A stretch of DNA of 64,000 bases. Origin: JAHBNG01 sp039028975. Lineage in GTDB: Bacteria > Chloroflexota > Anaerolineae > Caldilineales > Caldilineaceae. The DNA is taken from positions 1 through 64,000 of the forward strand of contig JBCCHB010000003.1 in assembly GCA_039028975.1 (NCBI GenBank), in the 5' to 3' direction. A program made the translations under genes and the position numbers. This document shows positions 32,388-41,140 of the stretch, one piece after another (position 1 is the stretch's first letter; each line of letters opens with the position of its first letter). The notes under the pieces are model-generated. The model did no database searches. It was given only the letters and a program-made list of their open reading frames with translations, and had not been told where the DNA came from.

Positions 32388-33713
32388 CTAACTCTCTTTG
32401 TCTCGTACCTGAAGGGCATTAATCAGTCCAGCCCCTAATCCGCCATAATCTACTAGAAGAGCCGTGATCGGCCCAAAATGACCGAAGTAAATGCCACACA
32501 AATTTACAACGCTTGGAATAAGTGCCAAGGTCACGCCCAATTTGCGGTTTGCATCCATGGAATGGGCGAGACTGAAGATCTGCTGAAATTGATTGGGTCG
32601 ATCTGGATCAATGATCAGTTCAGCAGACATTGGTGGTTCAATAGCGTCATTCCCATCATTGTAGCAAGCAACAACAATGTCTGCTTGGGTCATTGCCTTG
32701 ATATGCTTTGATGAAGCACTTATATAGGCTACCTTATGGCCCTCGTCCTGCCATCGTGCAATTTGATCGGCTGTCTCCCTATCTTTCATCCTCGTTTCAT
32801 AAAGTACCGTCGAGTCTGAATGGCTCTTTGCATTAAGAGAAGGAAATGCCTCTTCGAGTGTACTATCTACAATAAGTTTATCTGCCTCAATTAGATTGTC
32901 AAAAGCATATTCGTCCTGTATGCGAATTCCCTTTTTTTTGGCTGCCCTTAAATGCCTCAAGGTGTTGAGCGGTGCCAGGACACGATAATCATACCCAAAG
33001 TTGGCTAGCAAAATAGTTAACGACCGCGTAAAGCCCAAAAAAGGCATGCTCACAAGGCTAAGCGTTAGCAGTGGTAATGCACCTTGGTCAATGGCTTCTT
33101 GCCACTGAGGAATCTCATCCGCCTCTAATTCAGGTTGAGAATGAGCTAACTGAGCCAAGCTCTCTTTTCGCTCTTCAGTGAGGCGCTCTATCCGTCGGTC
33201 ACCATGGGCTTCAACAGCTATGCTTTCCGTTGCTGTTTCCTGCAGCTTAAGGCTGGTAAAGTAGAAGGTTGCAAAGAGCGCACTGGCGCCCAACTGCCTG
33301 GTAAACAAGAGTCCAGTTGCCAATACGGCATCGTTGATTTTAATCCCAACTCGCTTCGTACGTTGCCAGTCATGGTACGCGGTGTATAGAAAATAACTAT
33401 CCAGATAGATTAGCCCTGGGATGCTCAACAACTTGAGCGCAGGAAATCCCATTGAACTGATGATCGTTAGGCCTAGTAGTCCAGCTGAAATTGCAAGATT
33501 CTGATCAGTTGTAGGAGCCGTTAGCTGATTCTCCGGGATCGATATAGTTGATGGGGGCGCCACTGACGACATTTCAGACGAGCGGGGAAAGGAGCCTTCA
33601 AGTTGCTTAACCAGCACGTTTGACCGATTACGTAGCAATGCATATCCCGCTATGGCTATACCGCCTGCGGCATAGAGTGGAATCAGATGTATCATATTAG
33701 TCAGATACTCCAT
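32388..33713 (-). CDS. Degenerate P-type ATPase-like protein lacking catalytic motifs
   Basis: This 441-residue membrane protein resembles the P-type ATPase encoded at 36958-39111 at both ends and in order: the N-terminal AAGGIAIAGYALLRNR, two helix pairs (about 72-155), the region FGYDYRVLAPLNTLRHL then IRIQDEYAFDNLIEADKLIV, and the final IYFGHFGPITALLVDYGGLGAGLINAL, matching IYF-HFG...GLFTGIATAL there. The phosphorylation motif DKTGT is replaced by DSTLE (Asp283), the actuator TGE domain is missing and GDGxND is absent. It therefore cannot be an ordinary pump; it may be a partner subunit, sensor or scaffold, or a decaying duplicate whose frame remains open. It starts 205 bp after the ABC transporter gene. 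Confidence 0.72.
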   Translation of the reverse strand: MEYLTNMIHLIPLYAAGGIAIAGYALLRNRSNVLVKQLEGSFPRSSEMSSVAPPSTISIPENQLTAPTTDQNLAISAGLLGLTIISSMGFPALKLLSIPGLIYLDSYFLYTAYHDWQRTKRVGIKINDAVLATGLLFTRQLGASALFATFYFTSLKLQETATESIAVEAHGDRRIERLTEERKESLAQLAHSQPELEADEIPQWQEAIDQGALPLLTLSLVSMPFLGFTRSLTILLANFGYDYRVLAPLNTLRHLRAAKKKGIRIQDEYAFDNLIEADKLIVDSTLEEAFPSLNAKSHSDSTVLYETRMKDRETADQIARWQDEGHKVAYISASSKHIKAMTQADIVVACYNDGNDAIEPPMSAELIIDPDRPNQFQQIFSLAHSMDANRKLGVTLALIPSVVNLCGIYFGHFGPITALLVDYGGLGAGLINALQVRDKES

Positions 33714-33918
33714 TATGGTTTTGCAATAGCAAAACGTAACATAAAGTTAGGCAGAAAACTGGCTGCACTATATACTGGTTGCACTATATAGATGGCCAGA
33801 TGAAGCTTGTTTTCCGTCAAGACAGGGCTATCCTCCCTTATCCGCATGTTCCAGAGTAAACCGGACCAAAGCTTCTGACGGACTAACTGTGCTTCTCACC
33901 AAAATCGTTATGAGGATT

Positions 33919-36063
33919 TTACGGGTGGGCCACCACAAGTAACGTCGACACTTGGGCCAAGACGGCCTGAAGGGTTTCTGATAGACTTTCTGGATCCAAG
34001 GCCCCAAAGCTTTCATCCAAAATAATTAAGTCCGCATCCTGCAAAATTGCCCTAGCAATATATAGACGACTACGTTCGCCATGAGACAACTGCCAACCGC
34101 TCTCTCCTACTATCTGCTGTAAACCTCCAGGCATTCGGTTGAGCAGTTCACCCAGACCCAAGGACCGGCAGACCTCTTCTGCCCGTGCCAACCCTTGGTC
34201 CGTTGCAGGCCATTTGCTGCCTAGAAGCAAATTGAACGCTAACGATCCATTGAGCACATGATTTTCATGAAATTGAGGGACAGCTACAATCCGCTGTCGC
34301 CATATCCCTTCCGGAATCGCTTGTTGCTCCGTGCCATGGAGCAACATACTTCCAGAGTCAGGCTTTTGCAAACTGGTCATTAAGTTGACCAGGGTAGACT
34401 TCCCGGCACCTGATGGCCCTTCCAGCAGTAGGCGCTCTCCCCTATGGATCTTGATATGACATGATGTTAAAATTTCTCGATTCCGAGTAGGGTAACGAAA
34501 GCTCACGTTGTGTAACGTAAGTATGGGTTGCTGGACCTTTTCAGACTGAATCCCATTGAGAAACAGTTCAGTGCCTGTCCCGGCTGGTTTTGGCAGAGCG
34601 GCACCCAACAGCGGTTTTACATCCGCCCAAGCCAATGATGCACCAATCACACTTTGCATGCCCATGACAATTGTAATGAACGCCTGTCGAGCAAAGAGCA
34701 CACCTCCAAGGCTTATTGCCAACTGAGAAGGAGAATGTTCGCCAATCAAAAGGACGTAGAAAAACCAGAGCAGCCCAACCATCATCCAACCCCGAGGAAC
34801 AAATGCCTTTAGACGGCTACTTGCGCTATCAGTCTGTTGCAACTGCTTCTGGTAGTTGGATAGATCCCTGTCTTCAGCATCATGCCAGTTCGCTTGGTGC
34901 TCCTGAGCCAGTCTTGTTCGATGACCCACCATTCTCTCAACTAGATCATTGGTTAATGTGCGGCGCGAATGGTGAATGCGTTTGTCATGAACATAGGCCC
35001 GCCATCCTAATACGAACATGACCGCTATCCAAAATCCTAACAGAATAGCGTGAGGCCAACCTCCTGCTCCCCACACCAGAACTGTGACTGCAACGAACAA
35101 CTGTACAATAGCCAGTAGCGTGAAGAAACCTCCTGCTAAAGCAAGCTGTTCCAATGCATCGGCTGCAAAAACTCTTCCTAGGAAATGGCCAGCACCCTCC
35201 AAACGAACTGCATCCGAACGTAATTGCAGTATACCATAGAGCAGCCTTTCTTTAAAGAGCCTGCCTAACCCAATAACTAGGCTACTTTGAGCATAGTGGG
35301 CTAATATTTGAAAGGGCATGATGGATAGAACCAGCAGCCCCCACCCCCATAACCAACCCCAATCAAAGTGGCCAGCTAATGCTCCAGTTCCAATCATCCA
35401 CCAACTTAAGAGTGTCAGAGTCAACTGGGCTATCGTTGCCCCACCCAAAAGCCAACCAAAATAGGGAAAATGTATTTGTCGAGCTTGGGTATAGAGTGGT
35501 GTCTCTGGTGACGGGCAAAGAGACCAACATAAGATGACAGGTGTTGGGCCTAACATTTCTGCAAGCAAGCTGTGCCTGACTTTCGCATCTCGATCTTTAA
35601 TAATGGTGCTTCTTTTTAGAACGCGAGATAGCGCATCGGTATAAGGCTGGGTGGCTTTTGCGCTGAGGATATCCCGTAAGGTAGTTAGAAGAATGCGGAT
35701 CTTGGTTCGATCCGGTTGAATTAGCGTTACGTATTGACGACCTCCATGGAGCAAAGCCAAAAAGCCAGGAGAAGGTTCGTCCTCCGTCTGAGGAAGACGC
35801 AACAATGCCGGTCCGACAGAACGTAATAACGAGTCCAAGTCACTGTAGCTCGCGTGAATAGCTTCTGTTTCCCAACCATATCGGTCAGCCGAACGGGTAA
35901 GCCACTCAGCTATACTGTGTTCATCATCATTCGGAAGAGCAACAGCAGGCAGAGATACAGAATTTGGTATGCTCTGCCCCGTACTGATGTCAATGAGTGC
36001 CTCGACAACCTCACCCAATTGAGAGACAGACCAAATGGCTGCAGACTCAATTCCATTCGCCAT
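33919..36063 (-). CDS. ABC exporter (membrane + ATPase) with degenerate peptidase-like N-domain
   Basis: The 714-residue protein has three parts. Residues 1-180 resemble a C39-type peptidase domain (GPALLRLPQ, GFLALLHGGRQYVTLIQPD) but lack the catalytic Cys/His, like the N-domains of NHLM/PCAT-type exporters. A six-helix membrane domain follows (about 200-470). The ATPase has Walker A GPSGAGKST (549-557), Q-loop VPQFHENH, signature LSHGERSRL (around 660), Walker B LIILDES (679-685) and the H-loop His at VVAHP. The chain ends two residues after that His, shorter than usual. Likely function is export of the locus product or a peptide. It lies 154 bp downstream of the thioesterase gene with no clear ribosome-binding site. 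Confidence 0.8.
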   Translation of the reverse strand: MANGIESAAIWSVSQLGEVVEALIDISTGQSIPNSVSLPAVALPNDDEHSIAEWLTRSADRYGWETEAIHASYSDLDSLLRSVGPALLRLPQTEDEPSPGFLALLHGGRQYVTLIQPDRTKIRILLTTLRDILSAKATQPYTDALSRVLKRSTIIKDRDAKVRHSLLAEMLGPTPVILCWSLCPSPETPLYTQARQIHFPYFGWLLGGATIAQLTLTLLSWWMIGTGALAGHFDWGWLWGWGLLVLSIMPFQILAHYAQSSLVIGLGRLFKERLLYGILQLRSDAVRLEGAGHFLGRVFAADALEQLALAGGFFTLLAIVQLFVAVTVLVWGAGGWPHAILLGFWIAVMFVLGWRAYVHDKRIHHSRRTLTNDLVERMVGHRTRLAQEHQANWHDAEDRDLSNYQKQLQQTDSASSRLKAFVPRGWMMVGLLWFFYVLLIGEHSPSQLAISLGGVLFARQAFITIVMGMQSVIGASLAWADVKPLLGAALPKPAGTGTELFLNGIQSEKVQQPILTLHNVSFRYPTRNREILTSCHIKIHRGERLLLEGPSGAGKSTLVNLMTSLQKPDSGSMLLHGTEQQAIPEGIWRQRIVAVPQFHENHVLNGSLAFNLLLGSKWPATDQGLARAEEVCRSLGLGELLNRMPGGLQQIVGESGWQLSHGERSRLYIARAILQDADLIILDESFGALDPESLSETLQAVLAQVSTLLVVAHP

Positions 36064-36217
36064 GCTAGTAATATATCACACGCATCTCTTCAAATTCTCA
36101 ACCTATAGATGGCCAGAAAAAGCTTATAAGTACCCAAGCAAAAGTAAATTGGTATGCGAATTAAATCAGAGTTTTGGGCAAGGCTTTTCCGGTGAATTAT
36201 ATTCTGAACATACCCAC

Positions 36218-36961
36218 TTATGAAAGATAACCGTTAATGATTTGTAAAAGCGATGGTGCTTGTTCATTGAGATAAAAATGACCACCTGGAAAAAGATGGA
36301 CGTCAAAATCGCTTTGGGTTAATTCTTTCCAAGCCATTAGCTCAGCCTGGGATGCGCGACTATCAGATTGACCGCCAAAGGCAATAATTGGGCATGGTAG
36401 AAGTGCCTCTTTTGAACTTTGATAAGTCTCTACCAATGTAAAGTCAGCTCGTAAAAGAGGCAAAAATAGTGCGCGTAATTCGGCGTCATCAAAGATGGCG
36501 TCGGGTACATTATCGTAACGATGGCGCAATTCCTTCAGAAATAACTCATCGTTGGGTAATGTATGAAGCTGCATCTCTGGATCTGGTAAATAGGGAGCGC
36601 GACGGCCAGAAACCAGAAGGTAGGTTGGCATAAGATTGCCTTGCTGATGAAGCTGTTTGGTGACTTCATAAGCAATGAGAGACCCCATGCTATGACCAAA
36701 TATAGCGAACGGTTTATCCAGACATGGCTGGAGACTAGGGAGAAATGCTTGGACTAGGTTCTCAAGATTCGTGAATGGCTTTTCTCTGATTCGGGTGGCA
36801 CGTCCTGGCAAATGTACAGGGCAGACGTTTATGCTGGCGGGTAGATGCTGGTCCCATGTGCGAAAGATAGGGGCTGCCCCGCCGGCATACGGGAAGCAAA
36901 AGAGCCTCAGACGGGCATTGGGGTTGATTGATTGTTCTCTTATCCACAAATTTGTGTTCAT
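36218..36961 (-). CDS. Type II thioesterase
   Basis: The 247-residue alpha/beta-hydrolase removes wrong acyl groups from carrier proteins of PKS/NRPS lines. The blocks are FCFPYAGGAAPIF, VHLPGRATRIRE, the nucleophile elbow IFGHSMGSLIAYE (Ser91), a late FGGQSDSRA (Asp) and PGGHFYLNE (His), a complete triad with the type II TE wording. Its ATG overlaps the stop codon of the P-ATPase gene (ATGA), so the two are translationally coupled. It almost certainly serves the PKS/NRPS at 49-64 kb. Confidence 0.93.
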   Translation of the reverse strand: MNTNLWIREQSINPNARLRLFCFPYAGGAAPIFRTWDQHLPASINVCPVHLPGRATRIREKPFTNLENLVQAFLPSLQPCLDKPFAIFGHSMGSLIAYEVTKQLHQQGNLMPTYLLVSGRRAPYLPDPEMQLHTLPNDELFLKELRHRYDNVPDAIFDDAELRALFLPLLRADFTLVETYQSSKEALLPCPIIAFGGQSDSRASQAELMAWKELTQSDFDVHLFPGGHFYLNEQAPSLLQIINGYLS

Positions 36962-39111
36962 GCAGCCTCAATTGTCTTGGTTTCGATTGGGTTGTCGTTT
37001 TGCGCCTCCGCCAACTCATCGCGATGGGTCCGCAAAGGCGATAACGCTGTTGCTATACCGGTGAAGAGTCCCACTTGTTTGATAAGAATTGTTGAAACCA
37101 AACCAAAGTGAATAAAATAAACACCACCGATGCAGAGAAGGCATGGTGCAACAACTGCCCAGAAGCTACTCCGCATATTTTGTTCATACTCATGAGCCAC
37201 ATCAAATAGAGAGCAGAGTTCAGTCAACCCCCCTCGCAGTAAGACGATTTGGGCCGCATCCTGGGCGATTGTTGATGCGTCACCCAGTGATATGGAGACA
37301 TCTGCCTTGGTGAGGGCAATAGAGTCGTTGATCCCGTCACCAATATAGCAGATAACCTTCCCCTCTTCTTGCAGTTGTTCAATCAACTCTGCTTTGTTCT
37401 GAGGCAGAGTTTCAGCAAAGTAGTGGTCAATTCCTAATTCCTGGGCCAGCTTTCGGGTTGGCGTTTCATTGTCACCAGAGATAATGTAAGTCGACTGAAT
37501 ACCGCGTTCCCGCAATCCTTCTACAACCTCTTTTGCTTCTGGCCGAATGGTAGGCTGCAATTCGATAGCCCCAGCCAATTCATCACCGATTGCTATCATA
37601 ACGAGCGAGTGTCCCTGCTCGTGACATCCTTCCTGGATGTTATGTATTTCTTGCGGAATTGCAATGTCTTCCTTCTCAATAAACCGATTGCTGCCTACCC
37701 GAACAAGCTGGCGTTTGGGCTGAACAGATGTTGCATCGGCAGCTTCATCATCTAGATTGCCTATCTTAGGGGCATCATCTCGCCCTATATCAACGACGAT
37801 GTTGACTTTAAGACCGTAGCCAACTTCATATTCAGCCGCATCAATCTCTAAGAGAGGGATCCCCCTCGCTCGGGCCTCATCCACAATAGCCAGCGCAATC
37901 GGATGACGCTGCTTGCCTTCGGCTGTGGCTGCATAACTCAAAATCTGCTCTTCAGTGTACTGGCTGCAGCTATGAATGGCCCGGATGTTTGGCTGTTCTA
38001 ATGTTAATGTTCCTGTTTTGTCAAAGACCACCGTATCTACGAGCGGCATCCGATCTAGCACGTGGCCATCTTTAACCAGAATGCCTCTGTTAGACAGAAT
38101 TTTGAAAAAACTCAATATACCCAGTGGCGCAATTAAGGACATCCGATAGCCAGTGTGCGAGTTGAGCACAGCCATGGCGGGGATCGGACCCAATAAAGGC
38201 CAAGTAATTGCGCTAGCAGCCAAGATGGGCACAACTGTTCGATCAGCCAACTCCTCGGCACGCAGCTGCATATCCGCTTTGAAATTGACGGTCTGATTTA
38301 AGATCTCACCAATTTGAGCTATGGTGGTATCGGCACCAGCCTTTTCCACCTGAATCTGAATTTCGCCAGATAAGACCACTGTCGATGCAAATACAGTGTC
38401 ACCTAGCTCCTTCTCTATGGGTTGTGCTTCCCCTGTAAGCAATCGCTGGTCAACTGAAGCAATGCCCTCGACAATTGTGCCATCGACTGGGATCATCTCA
38501 CCCGTATGAGCAACGACGATGTCACCTTCCTGCAGTAGCTCAAAGTCCGTTTCAATTTCCATCCCATCTTGGTACAACCAAACAGATTTAGGTTGTTGTT
38601 GGAAGACATCAATAAACTCTTTTTGCGAGTTATCCTTAATGCTTAAGAGATATTTGCGACTGAGGGCAAAGAGAAAGGCTGACAGGCTGGCAGGGACATA
38701 ATAACCCAGCCCAACACAACTCAGCATGGTTAGCCCAGTGATAAAGCTGACGCCAATAACGCCCTTTTTAAGCGATTTATAGGCATCTTGCCAAAGTTGG
38801 ACAACGACCATCAGAATATAGGGTACGCTCAGAATCGCAATGGGAGGAAAAAAGAGGGCACCAACAATGGCTGCACCGAGCGATGCTGATGACATCACCA
38901 CCGCTGTGTTCATAATCTGTTCTGCGTCTGGGTTCTTGTGAATGTCCCGCGCTACGTGATATTCAGGCTGAGCAATAATCTGCTCTTGAGAAGGAAATGA
39001 AAGGGGTTCGGGTAAGAGTTTCTTAACGTATACATTTCGGTTCTGAATTCGTTGGTAGACTCTGTTACCAAATAGCAACGCTCCACCTGCAATTGCTAAC
39101 TCTGTGATCAT
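36958..39111 (-). CDS. P-type ATPase (P1B-like, no CPC motif)
   Basis: The 717-residue integral pump has the full P-type machinery: TGE (226-228) in the actuator domain, DKTGTLT with phosphorylated Asp364, the P1B-specific HP dipeptide (RHPIA, 403-404), and GDGIND (591-596). The N-terminus has no heavy-metal-binding HMA domain. In the transmembrane helix before the P-domain the usual CPC (or SPC/CPH) metal motif is replaced by NSHTGYRMSLIAPLG, so the transported substrate is unclear. Its stop overlaps the thioesterase start by 4 bp, tying it to the biosynthetic locus. A shortened, catalytically dead relative lies 3 kb further along the same strand. Confidence 0.9.
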   Translation of the reverse strand: MITELAIAGGALLFGNRVYQRIQNRNVYVKKLLPEPLSFPSQEQIIAQPEYHVARDIHKNPDAEQIMNTAVVMSSASLGAAIVGALFFPPIAILSVPYILMVVVQLWQDAYKSLKKGVIGVSFITGLTMLSCVGLGYYVPASLSAFLFALSRKYLLSIKDNSQKEFIDVFQQQPKSVWLYQDGMEIETDFELLQEGDIVVAHTGEMIPVDGTIVEGIASVDQRLLTGEAQPIEKELGDTVFASTVVLSGEIQIQVEKAGADTTIAQIGEILNQTVNFKADMQLRAEELADRTVVPILAASAITWPLLGPIPAMAVLNSHTGYRMSLIAPLGILSFFKILSNRGILVKDGHVLDRMPLVDTVVFDKTGTLTLEQPNIRAIHSCSQYTEEQILSYAATAEGKQRHPIALAIVDEARARGIPLLEIDAAEYEVGYGLKVNIVVDIGRDDAPKIGNLDDEAADATSVQPKRQLVRVGSNRFIEKEDIAIPQEIHNIQEGCHEQGHSLVMIAIGDELAGAIELQPTIRPEAKEVVEGLRERGIQSTYIISGDNETPTRKLAQELGIDHYFAETLPQNKAELIEQLQEEGKVICYIGDGINDSIALTKADVSISLGDASTIAQDAAQIVLLRGGLTELCSLFDVAHEYEQNMRSSFWAVVAPCLLCIGGVYFIHFGLVSTILIKQVGLFTGIATALSPLRTHRDELAEAQNDNPIETKTIEAA

Positions 39112-39136
39112 ATTAATTTCTCTAAACGGTTCTATA

Positions 39137-39221
39137 TATACTTAGCTCAGTCATAGATTAGAATAATCTACCCGACTGAAATGCTATGGAATTATTCGCA
39201 TCTATGGCCAACCGCAGTATT
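39137..39221. mobile_element. MITE-like element, copy 3 (inverted)
   Basis: Runs from TATACTTAGCTCAGTCATAG to CATCTATGGCCAACCGCAGT at the other end. Compared with copies at 5426 and 22632 it is in opposite orientation; its CATCTATGGCCAACCGCAGT terminus is the exact reverse complement of the left end of copy 1. About 85 bp, non-coding, in the gap upstream of the P-ATPase gene. Confidence 0.62.
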
Positions 39222-39301
39222 CATCGAAAATTATTCGCGTAGATATCCAAAAACAGTCTTTTTACAAAACCGTTTACCCTTAGCATCTACATCTCTCAGC
39301 T

Positions 39302-40369
39302 TCATAATATGTCAACCTGCATATAATTGGGAAAGGCCTGAATATCTTTCAAATTGTGTTCAAGTATCTGAAGTTCACCTTGATTCGCTACCTCTTCGAA
39401 CCCTGCAAAACGATAAGTGATATTCATCATTCGATTTCGATCGGTTGGTACAAATTCTGCCTGTAATCGTACTTGAGCCGAACTGGCACTCTTCATTAGA
39501 TAGCTTAGTAAGACGGAGCCAACACCTCTTGACATGACTCTACAAGACATCAAAAGTAGTTTGATGGTCCAAATTGCATCTGTACATTCAAGAAGAGACA
39601 ACCCAATATGTCCATAAGTACCATACTTGTCTTCTAGACTAGCCATGAGTAATTGATGATTGGGCGATTGACGTAACTGATCTAGCTCTTCATAACTATA
39701 GGTATACCCTGTCGCGTTCAATTGATTCGTGCGCACTGTCAATTCTTCTGCACGCTGCAAATCTTCTGATTGCGCGGAGAAAATTCGCAACTTCATATCG
39801 AGTGAAGCCAGAAATTCCTCCTGGGGACCCTCAAAGATCTCTTCCGCCTCCTCGCGCTCCATGTTGCTCAAATACATCTGGCGGCGCCTCTTTGAATCGG
39901 ATGTGATAAAACGGGGATTCATGGCAGGCATCTCTAGCACCTGCCCAAGATTGAGTGCATCAATACAGCGCACATCTGGCCATGAGAAGCGTACTTCATC
40001 TCGTTCAAAGGGCTGGTCGTCAATAAACGCAATGGTGTCTATTCCAATATTGAGCGACTTGACGATCTTCCCGATGGAAGAAGCTTTGGCGTTCCAGTTG
40101 ATCTCTGGATAAAGAAAGTACTCCTCAATCCCAAATTCTGACAACTTCTCCATGGCCTGACCATGATGATTTTTGCTGGCAATCGATTGTAGAATACCGC
40201 GCTCATCTAATGTTTTTATTATCTCAACAACACCCGCATGTAGGGTAACTTGCTGATCTTCTAACAAAACTCCATCCCATATTGTATTATCTAAATCCCA
40301 AATAACACACTTAATATCTTTCTGTTTTTTTTCTTTTTCTGCTAAGGGTGAAAGCTCAATCGTGTTCAT
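39302..40369 (-). CDS. FkbH-like HAD-IIIC protein (glyceryl-ACP synthase)
   Basis: The 355-residue protein is an FkbH homologue: a HAD-superfamily phosphatase/transferase that takes 1,3-bisphosphoglycerate, keeps the glyceryl unit and loads it on an acyl carrier protein. The HAD motifs are WDLDNTIWDG with nucleophile Asp25, IASKNHH, and IDDQPFERDEVR. The C-terminal half (FLASLDMKLRIF, RTNQLNATGYTYS, MSCRVMSRGVGSVLL) is the acyltransferase-like region typical of FkbH. It starts one base after the ACP stop codon, the classic FkbH-ACP pair. The other methoxymalonyl genes (two dehydrogenases) are not in the window, so the unit may be used as glyceryl. Confidence 0.92.
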   Translation of the reverse strand: MNTIELSPLAEKEKKQKDIKCVIWDLDNTIWDGVLLEDQQVTLHAGVVEIIKTLDERGILQSIASKNHHGQAMEKLSEFGIEEYFLYPEINWNAKASSIGKIVKSLNIGIDTIAFIDDQPFERDEVRFSWPDVRCIDALNLGQVLEMPAMNPRFITSDSKRRRQMYLSNMEREEAEEIFEGPQEEFLASLDMKLRIFSAQSEDLQRAEELTVRTNQLNATGYTYSYEELDQLRQSPNHQLLMASLEDKYGTYGHIGLSLLECTDAIWTIKLLLMSCRVMSRGVGSVLLSYLMKSASSAQVRLQAEFVPTDRNRMMNITYRFAGFEEVANQGELQILEHNLKDIQAFPNYMQVDIL

Positions 40370-40370
40370 G

Positions 40371-40622
40371 TTATTGCTTTTTATCAGACTTTTCTTGAAT
40401 CAAGTTGGCCATACTATTGATAGTACGAAAGTTATCCAATCGTAAATCTGCATTACTCAACTGTACCTGAAGGTGGCTTTCTATGAACAGGACCAACTCC
40501 ATGGCAAACATAGAGTTGACAAAGCCGCTGGCAAAAATATCCTGATCATCATGCAGCGTCACTTGCCGAATATGTTCAGACAAAAAATCCCTAATTTGTT
40601 GCTTGATTTCGTCTCTTATCAT
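40371..40622 (-). CDS. Stand-alone acyl carrier protein (FkbJ-like)
   Basis: The 83-residue carrier protein has helix 1 (IKQQIRDFLSEHIR), an acidic loop, and the pantetheine site in DIFASGFVNSMFAMELV, Ser37. The GFVNSxFAM wording is that of FkbJ-type ACPs used for glyceryl/methoxymalonyl units rather than DSL-type PKS ACPs. It precedes fkbH by one base and should be its acceptor. No ribosome-binding site is obvious. A phosphopantetheinyl transferase is needed and is not in the window. Confidence 0.88.
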   Translation of the reverse strand: MIRDEIKQQIRDFLSEHIRQVTLHDDQDIFASGFVNSMFAMELVLFIESHLQVQLSNADLRLDNFRTINSMANLIQEKSDKKQ

Positions 40623-40886
40623 TTTGTTACAGTGAGAGCGGTGAGAGTGAAAAGCACGTTACTGACCTGTAAGAGGAGATTGATCAATAGGTTGGACCCA
40701 CGAGGAACTATGGCAAGCTACTCATGAATCACTGATGGTGCTGTGGTCCATTTCTGCGTTGTTTGCCTGAATAAATGGCCTATCACCCCTCTATTGCGAA
40801 GGTACCAAAAAGTAGAACTAAAATATTTATAGACTATATGGTAAGTATATCTCTTCAGCTATGAATTTGTCCAACTGAACAATCCT

Positions 40887-41127
40887 TACGTAACCCAAGT
40901 TTGGACCTACATACTAACAGCTAGGAATTTCGCAGATTCGAGAAATCTTTTGGACAAATTCAAGAAGAATTTTCCTACAACCTATACTCAATAGACCGCA
41001 GTTCGGTAGGCATACCTCGTGCCGCACGTGGGCGTGCTCACTTAACGGTTGCGGTCTACTGATACTGTGAAGACGAAACTCATAGCTTTCCATCGATGGA
41101 CCCTATAGGCACAACTTGGGTTACGTA
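40887..41127. repeat. Nested long inverted repeat between the ACP and esterase genes
   Basis: TACGTAACCCAAGTT (40887-40901) and its exact complement AACTTGGGTTACGTA (41113-41127) flank a 211-bp interior. Within it, TCAATAGACCGCAG (40988) pairs, one mismatch apart, with TTGCGGTCTACTGA (41049), enclosing CGTGC-type mini-hairpins. This lies in the 518-bp gap 40623-41140, where no gene is supported. It may be an insertion scar or a structured terminator/leader. Confidence 0.55.
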
Positions 41128-41140
41128 GTACCCCCTTTGA

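Noticed and set aside
33766..33812. Further MITE copies at 33766 and 36104
   Set aside because: Both have TATAGATGGCCAGA and a nearby AAGCTT, but the terminal TATACT and the opposite end are not both present. Too degraded to call.
33828..34016. Alternative frame after the ABC transporter H-loop
   Set aside because: It could be read as a frameshifted C-terminus, but the resulting sequence does not match the end of ABC ATPases, so I keep the stop at 33919.
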